From WYZ-LMO6 sp964509845 (GTDB lineage Archaea; Hadarchaeota; Hadarchaeia; Hadarchaeales; WYZ-LMO6): 36,142 nt of DNA. Position 1 is the stretch's first letter, and each line of letters begins with the position of its first letter. The translations under genes and the position numbers were made by a program. Below, piece after piece: positions 21,426 through 29,840 of this stretch. Location: the NCBI GenBank assembly GCA_964509845.1, contig CAZDZG010000007.1, forward strand, positions 1-36,142, read 5' to 3'. The notes beneath the pieces were generated by a model. It worked only from the letters and a program-made list of their open reading frames with translations, was not told the DNA's origin and did not search any database.

Positions 21426-22485
21426 GCTTCCTCTCCACCTCCTCCAGTCCCTCCGAGAGGAAGTGGAAGGGGGTGAGCCTCTGGGCGGAGAAGGGGGGGA
21501 AGCGGGGGTGGAGGAGGGCGAACTTCCTGAAGCGCTCCACCCTGTAGTCCTCCAGGTGGCCCCAGGTACCCTCGTGGAGAAGGGCCGCCTCTTCCGCCGC
21601 CGCAAAGGCGATTCTCCCGGCCTTCCACTCCGCCATGGTGGCCAGCAACGAGTTCGCCCTTCCCCTGTCTGCCGACCAGGCTGCCCTGTACACGAGAAGG
21701 CGAGAGGCCTCCAGCTCGGTTTTGAGCTCGGCCAGCTTGGTGAGGGTGCGGGAGTACTCCCAGGCCGGCTTTCCCGCCTCTTCCCTCTCCCTCAGGTAGC
21801 GCAAGGCTCTCTCCAGCGCCCCCTCCGCCGTTCCCAGCGCCTGCGCCGCAGTGTCTATCTTGGTGAAGGTGAGAAGCTCCGCCGTCATCTCCGGCTCCCC
21901 TCCCTTCCTCCCCAGCAGGTTCTCCTCCACCTCCCCCTCCACCACCAGGAACCTATCTGAGATCCTTCCCTCGGTCTCCAGCAGCAGGAGAGAAGGCAGG
22001 CCCTCCACCCAGGCCTTTACCAGTAGATAATCCGGAGGGGGACCGGGGGGAAGCTCCACCCTCCCTTTCACCTTTCCGTTTCTCCCCTCCACCACCAGAG
22101 CCTCCTTCTTCCCAAGGCCCACCACCCCCATCCTGGCCCTTCCCTCCACCAGCGGGCGCAGGTACTTTTCCTTTTGTTCCTCCCTTCCATACCTCACCAC
22201 CAGGTCACTTCCCAAGGTGGCGAAGGAAAGGGCCTCCCCCAGCCTGGGGTTCACCTTGCAGAACTCCTCCTGAATGAGCACGCTGGCCAGCACGCTCGCG
22301 CCGGCCCCTCCGTACTCCTGGGGGATGCGGGGACCCACCAGCCCGGCCCTGCAGGCCTCCCTCCAGGCGGAGAAGGGAAAGTCCTCCTCCGCCAGCCCGG
22401 CCCTGAGGTCGGGGAACCTGGAGAGGGCAAAGTTCCTGGCAGTGTCCCTCGCCATCATTTCCTTCTCCCCCAGCTCGAAGTCCAT
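21394..22485 (-). CDS. Degenerate acyl-CoA-dehydrogenase-like protein
   Basis: 363 residues with an acyl-CoA dehydrogenase outline: N-terminal helices (FELGEKEMMARDTARNFAL), EYGGAGASVLASVLIQEEFCKVN, and a C-terminal four-helix part (TAEGALERALRYLREREEAG). Compared with the 13062-14261 enzyme it lacks the TEPxxGSD flavin block, the ISGTKxFITNG strand and the C-terminal EGTxxIQ segment with the catalytic base; the middle domain is shortened. It therefore probably lacks dehydrogenase activity or uses the fold for another purpose. It starts 1 nt after the GMC oxidoreductase stop and is the last gene of the pilin-containing operon. Confidence 0.8.
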   Translation of the reverse strand: MDFELGEKEMMARDTARNFALSRFPDLRAGLAEEDFPFSAWREACRAGLVGPRIPQEYGGAGASVLASVLIQEEFCKVNPRLGEALSFATLGSDLVVRYGREEQKEKYLRPLVEGRARMGVVGLGKKEALVVEGRNGKVKGRVELPPGPPPDYLLVKAWVEGLPSLLLLETEGRISDRFLVVEGEVEENLLGRKGGEPEMTAELLTFTKIDTAAQALGTAEGALERALRYLREREEAGKPAWEYSRTLTKLAELKTELEASRLLVYRAAWSADRGRANSLLATMAEWKAGRIAFAAAEEAALLHEGTWGHLEDYRVERFRKFALLHPRFPPFSAQRLTPFHFLSEGLEEVERKLRKGGFRGGP

Positions 22486-22486
22486 C

Positions 22487-24400
22487 CTACCACCTCCAGC
22501 TCTCCGCCAGATGCTCGGCGCAACGCGTGGCGAAGGCCATGATGGAGATCTGGGGGTTCACCTTGACGCATTCGGGGAAGATGCTGGCATCGGCTATGTA
22601 CAGGTTATCCAGGTCGTGGCATTTGCCCCAGGAGTCCACCACCCCGCTTTCGGGTGTGGGACTCATCCTGCAGGTTCCCTGGGGGTGGTAGGCGGACCAG
22701 ACGAAGTCGGTGGCCTTCAACTTCATCCCTAGGAGTTCCTGCAGATCCCTCTCCCCCCTTACCCAGGGCTTCCTGGCCAGGCCGGTGCACACCCTCTCCG
22801 CTCCCCCCTCCAGCAGGATCCTGCAGGCCTCCACCATTCCCTCCTGGGCGGCCCTTACGTCCCTCCTGCCCAGCCGGTAGAAAACCAGGGCCTCCATTCC
22901 GGCCCTGGGCAGTCCGTAGGGCAGGGGGAAGAGGGGGAGGACCCTTCCGAAGGAGTCGGAGTCGTTCACCATCACCCCGATGGATCCCACCTTCCTCCAC
23001 TCCTCCATCGCCTCCATCAGCTCCCTCCCCAGGAAGGGGGTGGAGAGGACCCCTATCCCCGGGGGGACGGTGGTGGACTCCAGGATGAAGCCCCTCTCCC
23101 AGAACTCTATCCCGTAGGACTGGGAGACGGTCCTCCAGCCGTACAGGGAGTCGGGGAAGAAACCCGCGGCGAAGACGCAGGGGTGGATCCTGAGGTTCTG
23201 CCCCACCATCCCGCTGGAGTTGGCTATCCTGTTGGCCAGCAGGAGGACGGGGGTATAAAGGGCCCCGGCGGCCAGCACGAAGGCCCTGGCCCTAGCCACG
23301 AACCTCCCCACCCTTTCCCCCCTCCGGTTGTAGATCACTCCTCCCGCCCTCACCACCGTTTTCCCCCTCACCTCCAGCTGCTGGAGCTCGAAGCCGGTGT
23401 AGATCCTTGCCCCGGCCCTAGTGGCCAGGGGGAGATAGGTGAGGCGCATGTCCTGCTTGGCGTCGATGGGGCACCCGTACTGGCAGACCCCGGTGGCGTC
23501 GCATCCCCTGGCGTTCTTCTCCAGCGGTCTGCCGGGATAGCCCAGCCTTCTGGCCCCCTCAGCCACCCTGGCGTGGGCCTCCCCCATCAGCTCCAGGGAG
23601 ACCGGGCGGACGGAGAGGATCCTTTCCACCCTCTCGAAGTAAGGCCTCATCTCCGGGGGAGAAAGGCCCTCCAGCCCCCACTCCGTCCACCTCTCCAGCA
23701 GGTGGTCGGGGGTGCGGAAGCAGGTGGTTGAGTTGATCACGGTGGTCCCCCCCAGGCAGTTCCCCACCGGCAGCATGATGAGGGGTCCCGGGAGAGGGGG
23801 AAGGGGTAAGGCGAAGAGAGAGCCTGCGTTCCGATAGAGGAGGGGAATCATCTCCCTGGGCTCCCCCGTGAACTCCTCCGCCCGGTGCTCGAACCCCCTC
23901 TCCACCACCGCCACCCTCAGTCCCTTCTCCGCCAGCTCCTTGGCCACCACCGCCCCTCCCGCTCCCGAGCCCACCACCAGCACGTCGCACTCTATCTCCA
24001 CCAGCCCCGCCTTGCCCTCGAACTCCACTAGGTTGTCCCTGAGGAGCTGGAGACAGGGCACCCTGGGTTTGTTCCTCTCCACCACCGTGCCCAGGGCCTC
24101 CTTCACCTCCGGGAGGGCGGTATAGGGAAGCACCACCAGCGTCTTGAGGAGGGAAAGGAGGGTGCGGAAGAGGAAGGAGCGGCGGTTCAGCTCCAGCAGG
24201 AGGGAGGAGGGAAGGCGGCTTAGCAGGGAGCCCAGCAGACCCAGGGTCCTCCACAGGATCCCGACGAGGAGGGGTGGAAGCCAACCGAAGACCTCCCCCA
24301 CGAAGTTCCTCACCTCCTCCTCGAGGCCCTCCATCTCCTCCGCCGGCCTGAGTCCCCCCCGGCCGGGGAGGAGGATCCTAAGGAGGGGAGCCAGGCTCAC
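22487..24400 (-). CDS. GMC-family oxidoreductase, long-chain alcohol oxidase-like
   Basis: FAD oxidoreductase of 637 residues. A 130-residue N-terminal region with hydrophobic helices (GWLPPLLVGILWRTLGLLGS) precedes the Rossmann motif VLVVGSGAGGAVVAKELAEKG near residue 140, as in long-chain fatty alcohol oxidases. Then GNCLGGTTVINS, a cysteine region GCDATGVCQYGC, and the C-terminal active site AYHPQGTCRM (His near 570) with the late Asn in VNPQIS. The build fits oxidation of long-chain or sterol-like alcohols at a membrane; the substrate and electron acceptor are inferred. GTG 24400 overlaps the DUF2101-like gene stop by 4 nt. Confidence 0.87.
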   Translation of the reverse strand: MSLAPLLRILLPGRGGLRPAEEMEGLEEEVRNFVGEVFGWLPPLLVGILWRTLGLLGSLLSRLPSSLLLELNRRSFLFRTLLSLLKTLVVLPYTALPEVKEALGTVVERNKPRVPCLQLLRDNLVEFEGKAGLVEIECDVLVVGSGAGGAVVAKELAEKGLRVAVVERGFEHRAEEFTGEPREMIPLLYRNAGSLFALPLPPLPGPLIMLPVGNCLGGTTVINSTTCFRTPDHLLERWTEWGLEGLSPPEMRPYFERVERILSVRPVSLELMGEAHARVAEGARRLGYPGRPLEKNARGCDATGVCQYGCPIDAKQDMRLTYLPLATRAGARIYTGFELQQLEVRGKTVVRAGGVIYNRRGERVGRFVARARAFVLAAGALYTPVLLLANRIANSSGMVGQNLRIHPCVFAAGFFPDSLYGWRTVSQSYGIEFWERGFILESTTVPPGIGVLSTPFLGRELMEAMEEWRKVGSIGVMVNDSDSFGRVLPLFPLPYGLPRAGMEALVFYRLGRRDVRAAQEGMVEACRILLEGGAERVCTGLARKPWVRGERDLQELLGMKLKATDFVWSAYHPQGTCRMSPTPESGVVDSWGKCHDLDNLYIADASIFPECVKVNPQISIMAFATRCAEHLAESWRW

Positions 24401-25107
24401 CTTTCCCCCCTCCTAGGGCCTACCCTGCCCAGGATGAACCTGGGCTGGGAGCCCCTCAGCCCGAAGAGTCCCCTTTCCACGCTGACCTTCACCCTCTCCC
24501 CCTTCCTGACGGGAACGAGGCTCTCCACCAGGTAGACCCCCGGCTTCACGTTGCTCCTGAGGTCGTACCCCACCCTCACCACGGCCCTTCCCCCCCTCAC
24601 TTCCTTCACCAAACCGTAGGTGAAGTCCCTTCCGTACCTCCACCTGTGGAGGGAATAGAGTAGGAGGGAGAGGAGCACCAGGGCCAGCGGGAGGAGGAGG
24701 GAGGGATAGGGCTCGGCCAGCAAGCGTGGGGGCCAGAGACGGAGGGTGAGGAGGAGCCAGGCAAGGCAGAGACAGAGGAGGGAAAAGGAGAGGTAGGCGG
24801 GGTAGTCCTCCGGGAAGGCCCTCCTCAGCTGGGTGAAGGAGAGGCTGAGGATGTAGAGGGAGAGGACCAGCATAGGGAGGAGGGTGGGAGGGGACGGGAG
24901 AAAGAGGTACAGAACTACGAAAAAGAAGAGGAGAAGGAGGGAGAGCTGGAGCTTGAAAACCACGTATTCCGGCCAGCCTGCGTGCCTTTTCTCGAAGAAG
25001 CCCCTCAGGGGTCCCGGGATCCTTTCCTTTTTTTTCTTCCTGAGGCGGATCCTGGGCAACCTGGGGTGGAGCACCGCTTCCCCCACCTTCTCGAAGAAGC
25101 CCCTCAT
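24397..25107 (-). CDS. Integral membrane protein, DUF2101-like
   Basis: 236 residues: a basic N-terminus (LRKKKKERIPGPLRGFFEKR), four or five hydrophobic helices between about residues 50 and 160, then a soluble beta-rich tail (GRAVVRVGYDLRSNVKPGVYLVESLVPVRKGERVKV) that looks like a small OB/TRAM-like barrel. Length and layout resemble the archaeal DUF2101 family, which has no known function; this match is from memory. ATG 25107 and its stop both overlap neighbours by 4 nt, tying the pilin-like genes upstream to the oxidoreductases downstream. Confidence 0.7.
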   Translation of the reverse strand: MRGFFEKVGEAVLHPRLPRIRLRKKKKERIPGPLRGFFEKRHAGWPEYVVFKLQLSLLLLFFFVVLYLFLPSPPTLLPMLVLSLYILSLSFTQLRRAFPEDYPAYLSFSLLCLCLAWLLLTLRLWPPRLLAEPYPSLLLPLALVLLSLLLYSLHRWRYGRDFTYGLVKEVRGGRAVVRVGYDLRSNVKPGVYLVESLVPVRKGERVKVSVERGLFGLRGSQPRFILGRVGPRRGER

Positions 25108-25463
25108 TCCCCACCCTCAAGTCTCCAGCTGGAAAAGTATTTCGCCGTTCCCCCCGGATCCCTCACCTCCAGCCTGACCAGGGAGTTCTCCAGGGTAAGG
25201 CTGACGAGCAGGCCCGTGTACCGCTCGTACGTCCTCCCTATCGCCGGGAGGATCACGTTGTCCAGCTGCATGTGATACAGGCTCATGGTCTTCACCAGGT
25301 TCTCCACGTCCCTGGCCGTGAAGGAGACCCTGTCCGCCGTGGCCTTCACCGCTATTCCCTCCTCCCCCCTCTCCATCACCGCCAGCAGGCAGGAGGAGAG
25401 GAGCAGGGCGGGGAGCACCAGCAGGAGGGCCATCCCGGTGAGCACGAACCCCCTCTCCTTCAC
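25104..25463 (-). CDS. Pilin-like secreted protein (G)
   Basis: 119 residues starting MKERGFVLTGMALLLVLPALLL (GTG start): short charged head, hydrophobic helix, then a beta-rich domain (RYTGLLVSLTLENSLVRLEV). The archaeal class III signal motif is only partly kept (RGFVLTG in place of GQxxxE), so cleavage by an EppA-type peptidase is uncertain. The start overlaps the preceding gene by 4 nt and the stop overlaps the DUF2101-like gene by 4 nt. Confidence 0.75.
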   Translation of the reverse strand: MKERGFVLTGMALLLVLPALLLSSCLLAVMERGEEGIAVKATADRVSFTARDVENLVKTMSLYHMQLDNVILPAIGRTYERYTGLLVSLTLENSLVRLEVRDPGGTAKYFSSWRLEGGE

Positions 25464-26746
25464 CTTCCCTCCCTCCACACGTAGAGGACGATGGGCTGCA
25501 GCTCCGCCTTCTGCCTGGAGGCCCACTCCAGGCACCTCTGGACCAGCGTGACCCACCTCTCCGTTTCCACGCGGTCGAAACCCTGGTCGTGGGAGCTCTG
25601 CGCCATCCTGACGTTGAAGAGGGCGGTCCTCTCCATGAACCTGAGGGTGATCCCGAACCAGGGAAGCCCCAGGTTGACCGCGGCCTCCCTAACCAGCAGC
25701 CCCGGCCAGGTGATGTTCTCGTTTTCGGAATTCTCCCACCTCCCCAGGGTCCTCAGCCATGGTTCCAGGATCGGGGAGGTTTCGTACACGTACTGGTAGT
25801 AGGTGTCGCCCTGATAGGGGACCTCCGTGAAGGGGAGGCCGGTGGTCACGTAGTGGGTGAGGTCCACCAGCTCCATCCTCTTCCCGTAGGGGCCGTAGTC
25901 AGGCCCCATCACCCTGACTATCCCTGGATCGGAGGAGAAGGGGTTGGGGGAGATCCCGAAGAGCAAGAGGAGCTTCCCGTAGGGGCTGAGCCCGATGGGT
26001 ATTCCAAAGAGCCTTAGCCAGGGATCCCTTTGGTTGGACCAGAAGGTGTCACCACCCGCCACCGCCCCTCCCCCTACCTCCCTGCCACCCGTGACGATCT
26101 TCCACTGGAGGTACTTCGCCAGGGTGCTCAGGGTGTTATTGTCCCAGTACACGCTGACATCGGGCAGAAAGACCACGTCCGGGTACCAGTCCGGCTCGAT
26201 GGAGTTCTCCAGGTAGGCCACGAACGTGTTCTCCTCGCCCGTCATCCGATAGGTCCACCCGGGCTTGATCACCTGGGAGGCGAACCACCTGTCCTGATCA
26301 TCGTCCACCCAGATCAGCACGTCCAGGTTCTCCGCCGTTCGGATGAACTCGCAGGTGAGGTGGAGGGCCAGGGCCCTCTCCCCCGCGTTCTCCCACCTCT
26401 CCCTCCAGTTCTCCGAGTAGTCCCGGTAGACTTCCAGCAGGAGGTTGTCCTCCGTCCCCACCGTGTACCTGAAGTTAACCTTTGGGGGGAGGAGGGCGAT
26501 CAGGTTCTCCCTGGCCGCCCTGCCGGCCTCGGCAACCTGCCCGTTGTTCAGGCAGTCTATCACGTACCTGGTCACCCCCATCCCGTCCATGGCGTTCAGG
26601 GCATCCCAGGCGCTCCTCTCCAGCTTCAGGTACCCGTAGCCCGGTCTTCCCCAGGGCTCCAGCCTGGCCACCCCAGCCACGGCGATCATCATCACCAGCA
26701 CCGCCAGGCAGGCGTCCAGGCTGAAGACGAATCCCCTCACCTCCAT
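25460..26746 (-). CDS. Large pilin-like surface protein (F), 428 residues
   Basis: Starts MEVRGFVFSLDACLAVLVMM: a charged head and one hydrophobic helix, then about 390 residues of predicted extracellular sequence rich in Trp, Tyr, Asn and Pro. An acidic DDDQDRW turn could bind calcium but this is unproven. PDWYPDVVFLPDVSVYWDNN and the later glycine-rich VTGGREVGGGAVAGGDTFW resemble a Rossmann-like or amidotransferase-like core; no catalytic triad is evident. Family not recognised. ATG 26746 overlaps the preceding gene by 10 nt. A frame running on upstream through the N gap is an artefact. Confidence 0.8.
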   Translation of the reverse strand: MEVRGFVFSLDACLAVLVMMIAVAGVARLEPWGRPGYGYLKLERSAWDALNAMDGMGVTRYVIDCLNNGQVAEAGRAARENLIALLPPKVNFRYTVGTEDNLLLEVYRDYSENWRERWENAGERALALHLTCEFIRTAENLDVLIWVDDDQDRWFASQVIKPGWTYRMTGEENTFVAYLENSIEPDWYPDVVFLPDVSVYWDNNTLSTLAKYLQWKIVTGGREVGGGAVAGGDTFWSNQRDPWLRLFGIPIGLSPYGKLLLLFGISPNPFSSDPGIVRVMGPDYGPYGKRMELVDLTHYVTTGLPFTEVPYQGDTYYQYVYETSPILEPWLRTLGRWENSENENITWPGLLVREAAVNLGLPWFGITLRFMERTALFNVRMAQSSHDQGFDRVETERWVTLVQRCLEWASRQKAELQPIVLYVWREGR

Positions 26747-27718
26747 ACCCTCACCTCCAGCAAGCCCGGCAGGGGAGAAGCCGCCTGGCAGGCCAGCTCG
26801 GGGTTGGAGCACCTGGGGACGGCCACCACCAACACGTCCACATATTCCCACTTGCTGCCGGTAACCTTCAGGGTGANNNNNNNNNNNNNNNNNNNNNNNN
26901 NNNNNNNNNNNNNNNNNNNNNNNNNNNNNNNNNNNNNNNNNNNNNNNNNNNNNNNNNNNNNNNNNNNNNNNNNNNNTTACCTCTCCTGAGGTGAAGGCAA
27001 GGGAGCGCCTGGCCACGGCCACCTCGGGGGAGTTCTCCCAGCCGGGGGATCCCCCCAGATCCCATCCGGGCCAGATGTCCCAGAGCACCGCCTCATACCA
27101 CACCCCCACCGTCCTCCCGTCGGCCACCACCTCCACCGTCAGGGGCGGGAGGGAGACCACCATGGAGAAGGTTCCTCCCTCCTTGGTTTGCCTCCTTACC
27201 TCCCCGTTTTTCTCCAGCTCCACCCTTGCCCTCACCGTGGCACCCAGGTTTTCCAGCCTCACGTAGACATCCACCCCCCAGAGGGTGGTCTGGAGGGTGT
27301 AGTTCAGCCCCTTCACGTCCTTCCTGACCAGCAGGTTTCGGGCGAGGATCCTGAGTTCGAAGTTCTGGCCCCCGAAGAGCCTCATGACCGCCTGCACCTC
27401 CTCCCTGGAGGGATCCCAGTTCTCGCTCCTGCAGAGGTCCCTGAGCACGGCCAGCTTCTTCACGTCCAGGCCGGAGTCCCCGGCCAGCCCCAGCACCTCT
27501 AGGGAGGAGGGCAGGCTCTCCCAGTTCTCCGGAATCCCCTTCGTCCTCACCAGGGCCTCCGCCGCGTCGCTTGCCACCCTCTCCAGGGAGTAGCGGGAGA
27601 CCTCCTCCCTGGCCCTGTTGTGCACCATCCCCATCACCAGTCCCGAGTAGCCCAGGAGGAGGGCGGTCAGGGAGAGGGCCAGGAAGGCGTCCAGGGTGAG
27701 GACCTGTCCGCGGCTCAC
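26737..27718 (-). CDS. Pilin-like secreted protein (E), interrupted by an assembly gap
   Basis: GTG 27718 begins MSRGQVLTLDAFLALSLTALLL, a class III-like head (RGQ) and hydrophobic helix; about 247 residues follow before the 100-N gap at 26877-26976. After the gap a different frame encodes about 46 further residues (VTGSKWEYVDVLVVAVPRC) ending at a stop that overlaps the start of gene F by 10 nt. The frame change is fully explained by the unknown gap length, so I treat both parts as one gene. The N-terminal part has repeated beta strands typical of a secreted domain. Confidence 0.72.
26877..26976. other. Assembly gap (100 N)
   Basis: Second placeholder gap of exactly 100 N, inside pilin-like gene E. 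True length unknown. Confidence 0.98.
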
Positions 27719-28113
27719 CTGCTCACCTCCTCCACCTCCACCTCCACCCCGTAGGTTCCCCTGGGGGTGCGGACCTCCTGCACCGTGGAGGGGAACTTTC
27801 CGGTGAGGGCCCTCCACATGAAGCGCAGGGCGTCCCCCCTCACCTCCTCCCTGACCACGTTCTCGGGGCAGGAGAGCCCCCAGACCATGACGGAGATCTT
27901 CACCGTGCCCCTCACCATTCTCACCTCCCCTACCCTCGCCGCTCCCCCGTACTCCTCCTGAAGCCTGTGGAGGGCGTTCTCAGCCCCGTCCCTGGCGGAG
28001 GAGAGGAGGACCTGCCCCTCGTTCGATCCCTGCCCCAGGTAGAGGAGGGAGGAGACGGCCAGCAGGATGGCCGCAAAGAGGATGAGCGTCTCCAGACTCG
28101 CCTGACCCCTCAC
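27715..28113 (-). CDS. Class III signal peptide pilin-like protein (D)
   Basis: 132 residues. MRGQASLETLILFAAILLAV has the archaeal pilin pattern: basic head, GQxSxE with the +5-type glutamate, then a hydrophobic helix. It should be cut by an EppA-like prepilin peptidase before Q. The remainder is beta-rich with one cysteine (GLSCPENV). GTG 28113 overlaps the previous stop by 4 nt; its stop overlaps gene E by 4 nt. Confidence 0.85.
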   Translation of the reverse strand: MRGQASLETLILFAAILLAVSSLLYLGQGSNEGQVLLSSARDGAENALHRLQEEYGGAARVGEVRMVRGTVKISVMVWGLSCPENVVREEVRGDALRFMWRALTGKFPSTVQEVRTPRGTYGVEVEVEEVSR

Positions 28114-28505
28114 CCGCTCACCACCCTTATCCTGTTCTCCTCCCAGTAGATCCTGATCACCCTCGAGCCCGGGGGGATGAGAAAGTTCTCCACGTTGTTG
28201 CACACCGTCCCCACCCTTATCTCCCCCCGCTCCCCCCTCACCACCACCTCTGCCCTGGAGTTGTCGAAGGTCAGGGTGAGGGGGGGCCTGTCGGGTACCC
28301 TGAGCCTCAGCTCCAGGCCCGGCCCTCCGGAGTAGACGGCGTTGATGGTTCCCGCCAGCCCCTCCCCCACCATCCTGGCCTCCAGCCCCCAGGAGATCCC
28401 CCTGGCCGCCTCCATCCTCCCCTGGTAGACGTGCAGGAGGGAGGAGCAGACCAGCATGAGAAGGGTGAAGGCGAAGATGGCGTCCATGGAGAAGAAGCCC
28501 CTCAT
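28110..28505 (-). CDS. Pilin-like secreted protein (C)
   Basis: 131 residues starting MRGFFSMDAIFAFTLLMLVC, a charged head and hydrophobic helix without the classical GQxSxE motif (a D replaces the usual E). It shares a layout with protein A: YSGGPGLELRLRVPD, a short turn, then ENFLIPPGSRVIRIYW, comparable to A's VYAAGPGASQEVLVWLP and ENFLLSPGSRTLHRLTF. The shared ENFL(I/L)xPGSR block suggests that C and A are paralogues. Confidence 0.8.
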   Translation of the reverse strand: MRGFFSMDAIFAFTLLMLVCSSLLHVYQGRMEAARGISWGLEARMVGEGLAGTINAVYSGGPGLELRLRVPDRPPLTLTFDNSRAEVVVRGERGEIRVGTVCNNVENFLIPPGSRVIRIYWEENRIRVVSG

Positions 28506-28506
28506 C

Positions 28507-28953
28507 CTATTCCTCCCTGGGCTCCACGTACAGGTAGATCCTTCCGTTCTCCAGCCACAGGTTCTCCACGTCCCCCGGCCAGCCCACGATCACGGGATAG
28601 GTCCCCGCCGGGAGGTTCAGGAGCTCTCCCTCTATTCCTGCCCTGCAGGGGCTGGCCGCCGCCAGCACCTCCCCTCCCCACAGCACCTCCACCCTCACCT
28701 CGTTTTCCCTGACCCTGAGGTTCCATCTCCCCTCCAGGCTCACGGTCACCGTCTTCACGCTTCCCTCCCCTCCCGACCTCACCTGCTCCAGGGCGGAGGC
28801 CAGGGCCCCCGAGGCGGAGCGGGCCTGGGAGAGATAGAGGGTCCTCCTCATTCCCTCCTCCGAGGCGTCCCGCATGGAGAGGGAGAGGGTGGCCAGGAGC
28901 ACCAGGAGGACGGAGAGGAGGACCAGGTACTCCACCGAGGTCTGCCCCCTCAC
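28507..28953 (-). CDS. Class III signal peptide pilin-like protein (B)
   Basis: 148 residues. MRGQTSVEYLVLLSVLLVLL is a canonical archaeal class III signal (GQxSxEYL). The rest has strand-rich segments (VKTVTVSLEGRWNLRVRENEV) and a C-terminal GWPGDVENLWLENGRIYLYV. One cysteine pair is not obvious. GTG 28953 overlaps the preceding gene A by 4 nt; gene C starts 1 nt after its stop. Confidence 0.86.
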   Translation of the reverse strand: MRGQTSVEYLVLLSVLLVLLATLSLSMRDASEEGMRRTLYLSQARSASGALASALEQVRSGGEGSVKTVTVSLEGRWNLRVRENEVRVEVLWGGEVLAAASPCRAGIEGELLNLPAGTYPVIVGWPGDVENLWLENGRIYLYVEPREE

Positions 28954-29549
28954 CCCATCACCTCGTCCGAAAGGGTGATCCTGCGGGGGTAGAGGTGGAA
29001 GGGATCGTAGACGAAGCGGAAGGTGAGGCGGTGCAGGGTCCTGGAGCCGGGGGAGAGGAGGAAGTTCTCCTCCACGTGCACCCCGTTCTCCCTCACCCAG
29101 CGATCCCCCCTTTCTTCCCCGTTCTCCCACCACCTGCTGGGCAGGAGGGTACCCACCAGGACCGTGGAACCCATCCTGTTGTCCCACTTTCCGTCCCCGT
29201 CCAGGTCCAGCAGGATCCTTACGTCCGCCCTACCGTCCCTGGGTATTTCACCGTCTGGGGTGGTGATCCCGTCCACCTCCAGGTTATCGTATCCACCCAC
29301 CGAGATTCCCACCACTCCCTTGGGAAGCCAGACCAGGACCTCCTGGCTGGCCCCCGGGCCCGCCGCGTAGACCGCGTTAACGGCGGCCGCTATCCTTCCC
29401 GCGGCCTCTCTGGCCTCCGCGAGGGAGGAGGCCACCCGGGCTCCCTCCTTGGTCTCCAGGTAGAAGGGGAGGGTGAAGGCCGCGAGGAGGATGGCAAGGC
29501 TGCTGAGGATGAGGAGGAACTCCAGGCCCACCTGTCCTCCCCCGCCCAT
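28950..29549 (-). CDS. Class III signal peptide pilin-like protein (A), first gene of the operon
   Basis: 199 residues. MGGGGQVGLEFLLILSSLAI is a class III-type head (GQxxxE) with hydrophobic helix. The exposed part includes ILLDLDGDGKWDNRMGS, an Asp-rich loop like a dockerin/EF-type calcium site, and the block ENFLLSPGSR shared with protein C. It is the most upstream gene of the minus-strand operon; its promoter should lie in the 30-bp gap shared with the divergent small pilin or just inside that gene, but I see no strong TATA box. Confidence 0.85.
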   Translation of the reverse strand: MGGGGQVGLEFLLILSSLAILLAAFTLPFYLETKEGARVASSLAEAREAAGRIAAAVNAVYAAGPGASQEVLVWLPKGVVGISVGGYDNLEVDGITTPDGEIPRDGRADVRILLDLDGDGKWDNRMGSTVLVGTLLPSRWWENGEERGDRWVRENGVHVEENFLLSPGSRTLHRLTFRFVYDPFHLYPRRITLSDEVMG

Positions 29550-29579
29550 CTTAAGAGGTGGGGAGGGAACGGGTATAAG

Positions 29580-29840
29580 ATGGAGAGGGGACAGGGGGCG
29601 CTGGAGTACCTGCTCATTCTGGGCGCGGTGCTGCTCGTCGTGGCGGGGGTGGTGAGCACGATATACCTCTCCTCCTCTTCACTCTTTTCGGCTGTCAGGA
29701 GGCAGGTGGAAAACACCCTGGAGAACGAGGTCCTTTCGCGCCTGGTGATCCTTTTTCCGGCCTTGCACCTGAGCGCCCCGCCCTCCCAACACACTAACCA
29801 CGGGTTTCCTCGTACGCCCGCGGCGCTCTCCACCCGCTAA
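29580..29840 (+). CDS. Small archaeal pilin-like protein, divergent
   Basis: 86 residues beginning MERGQGALEYLLILGAVLLV, the best class III signal in the window (GQxALEYL). Only 35-60 residues follow the helix, as in the short pilins that often form a filament core. The C-terminal 30 residues (HLSAPPSQHTNHGF...) look unlike the rest and may be partly non-native, for example if a sequence error lies near 29745. ATG 29580 follows a GGGGAGGG ribosome site. Confidence 0.72.
   Translation: MERGQGALEYLLILGAVLLVVAGVVSTIYLSSSSLFSAVRRQVENTLENEVLSRLVILFPALHLSAPPSQHTNHGFPRTPAALSTR

Noticed and set aside
25460..27817. A single 785-codon frame on the minus strand
   Set aside because: It crosses the second 100-N gap and fuses part of pilin-like gene E, an out-of-frame tail and gene F, each of which has its own start and signal helix.
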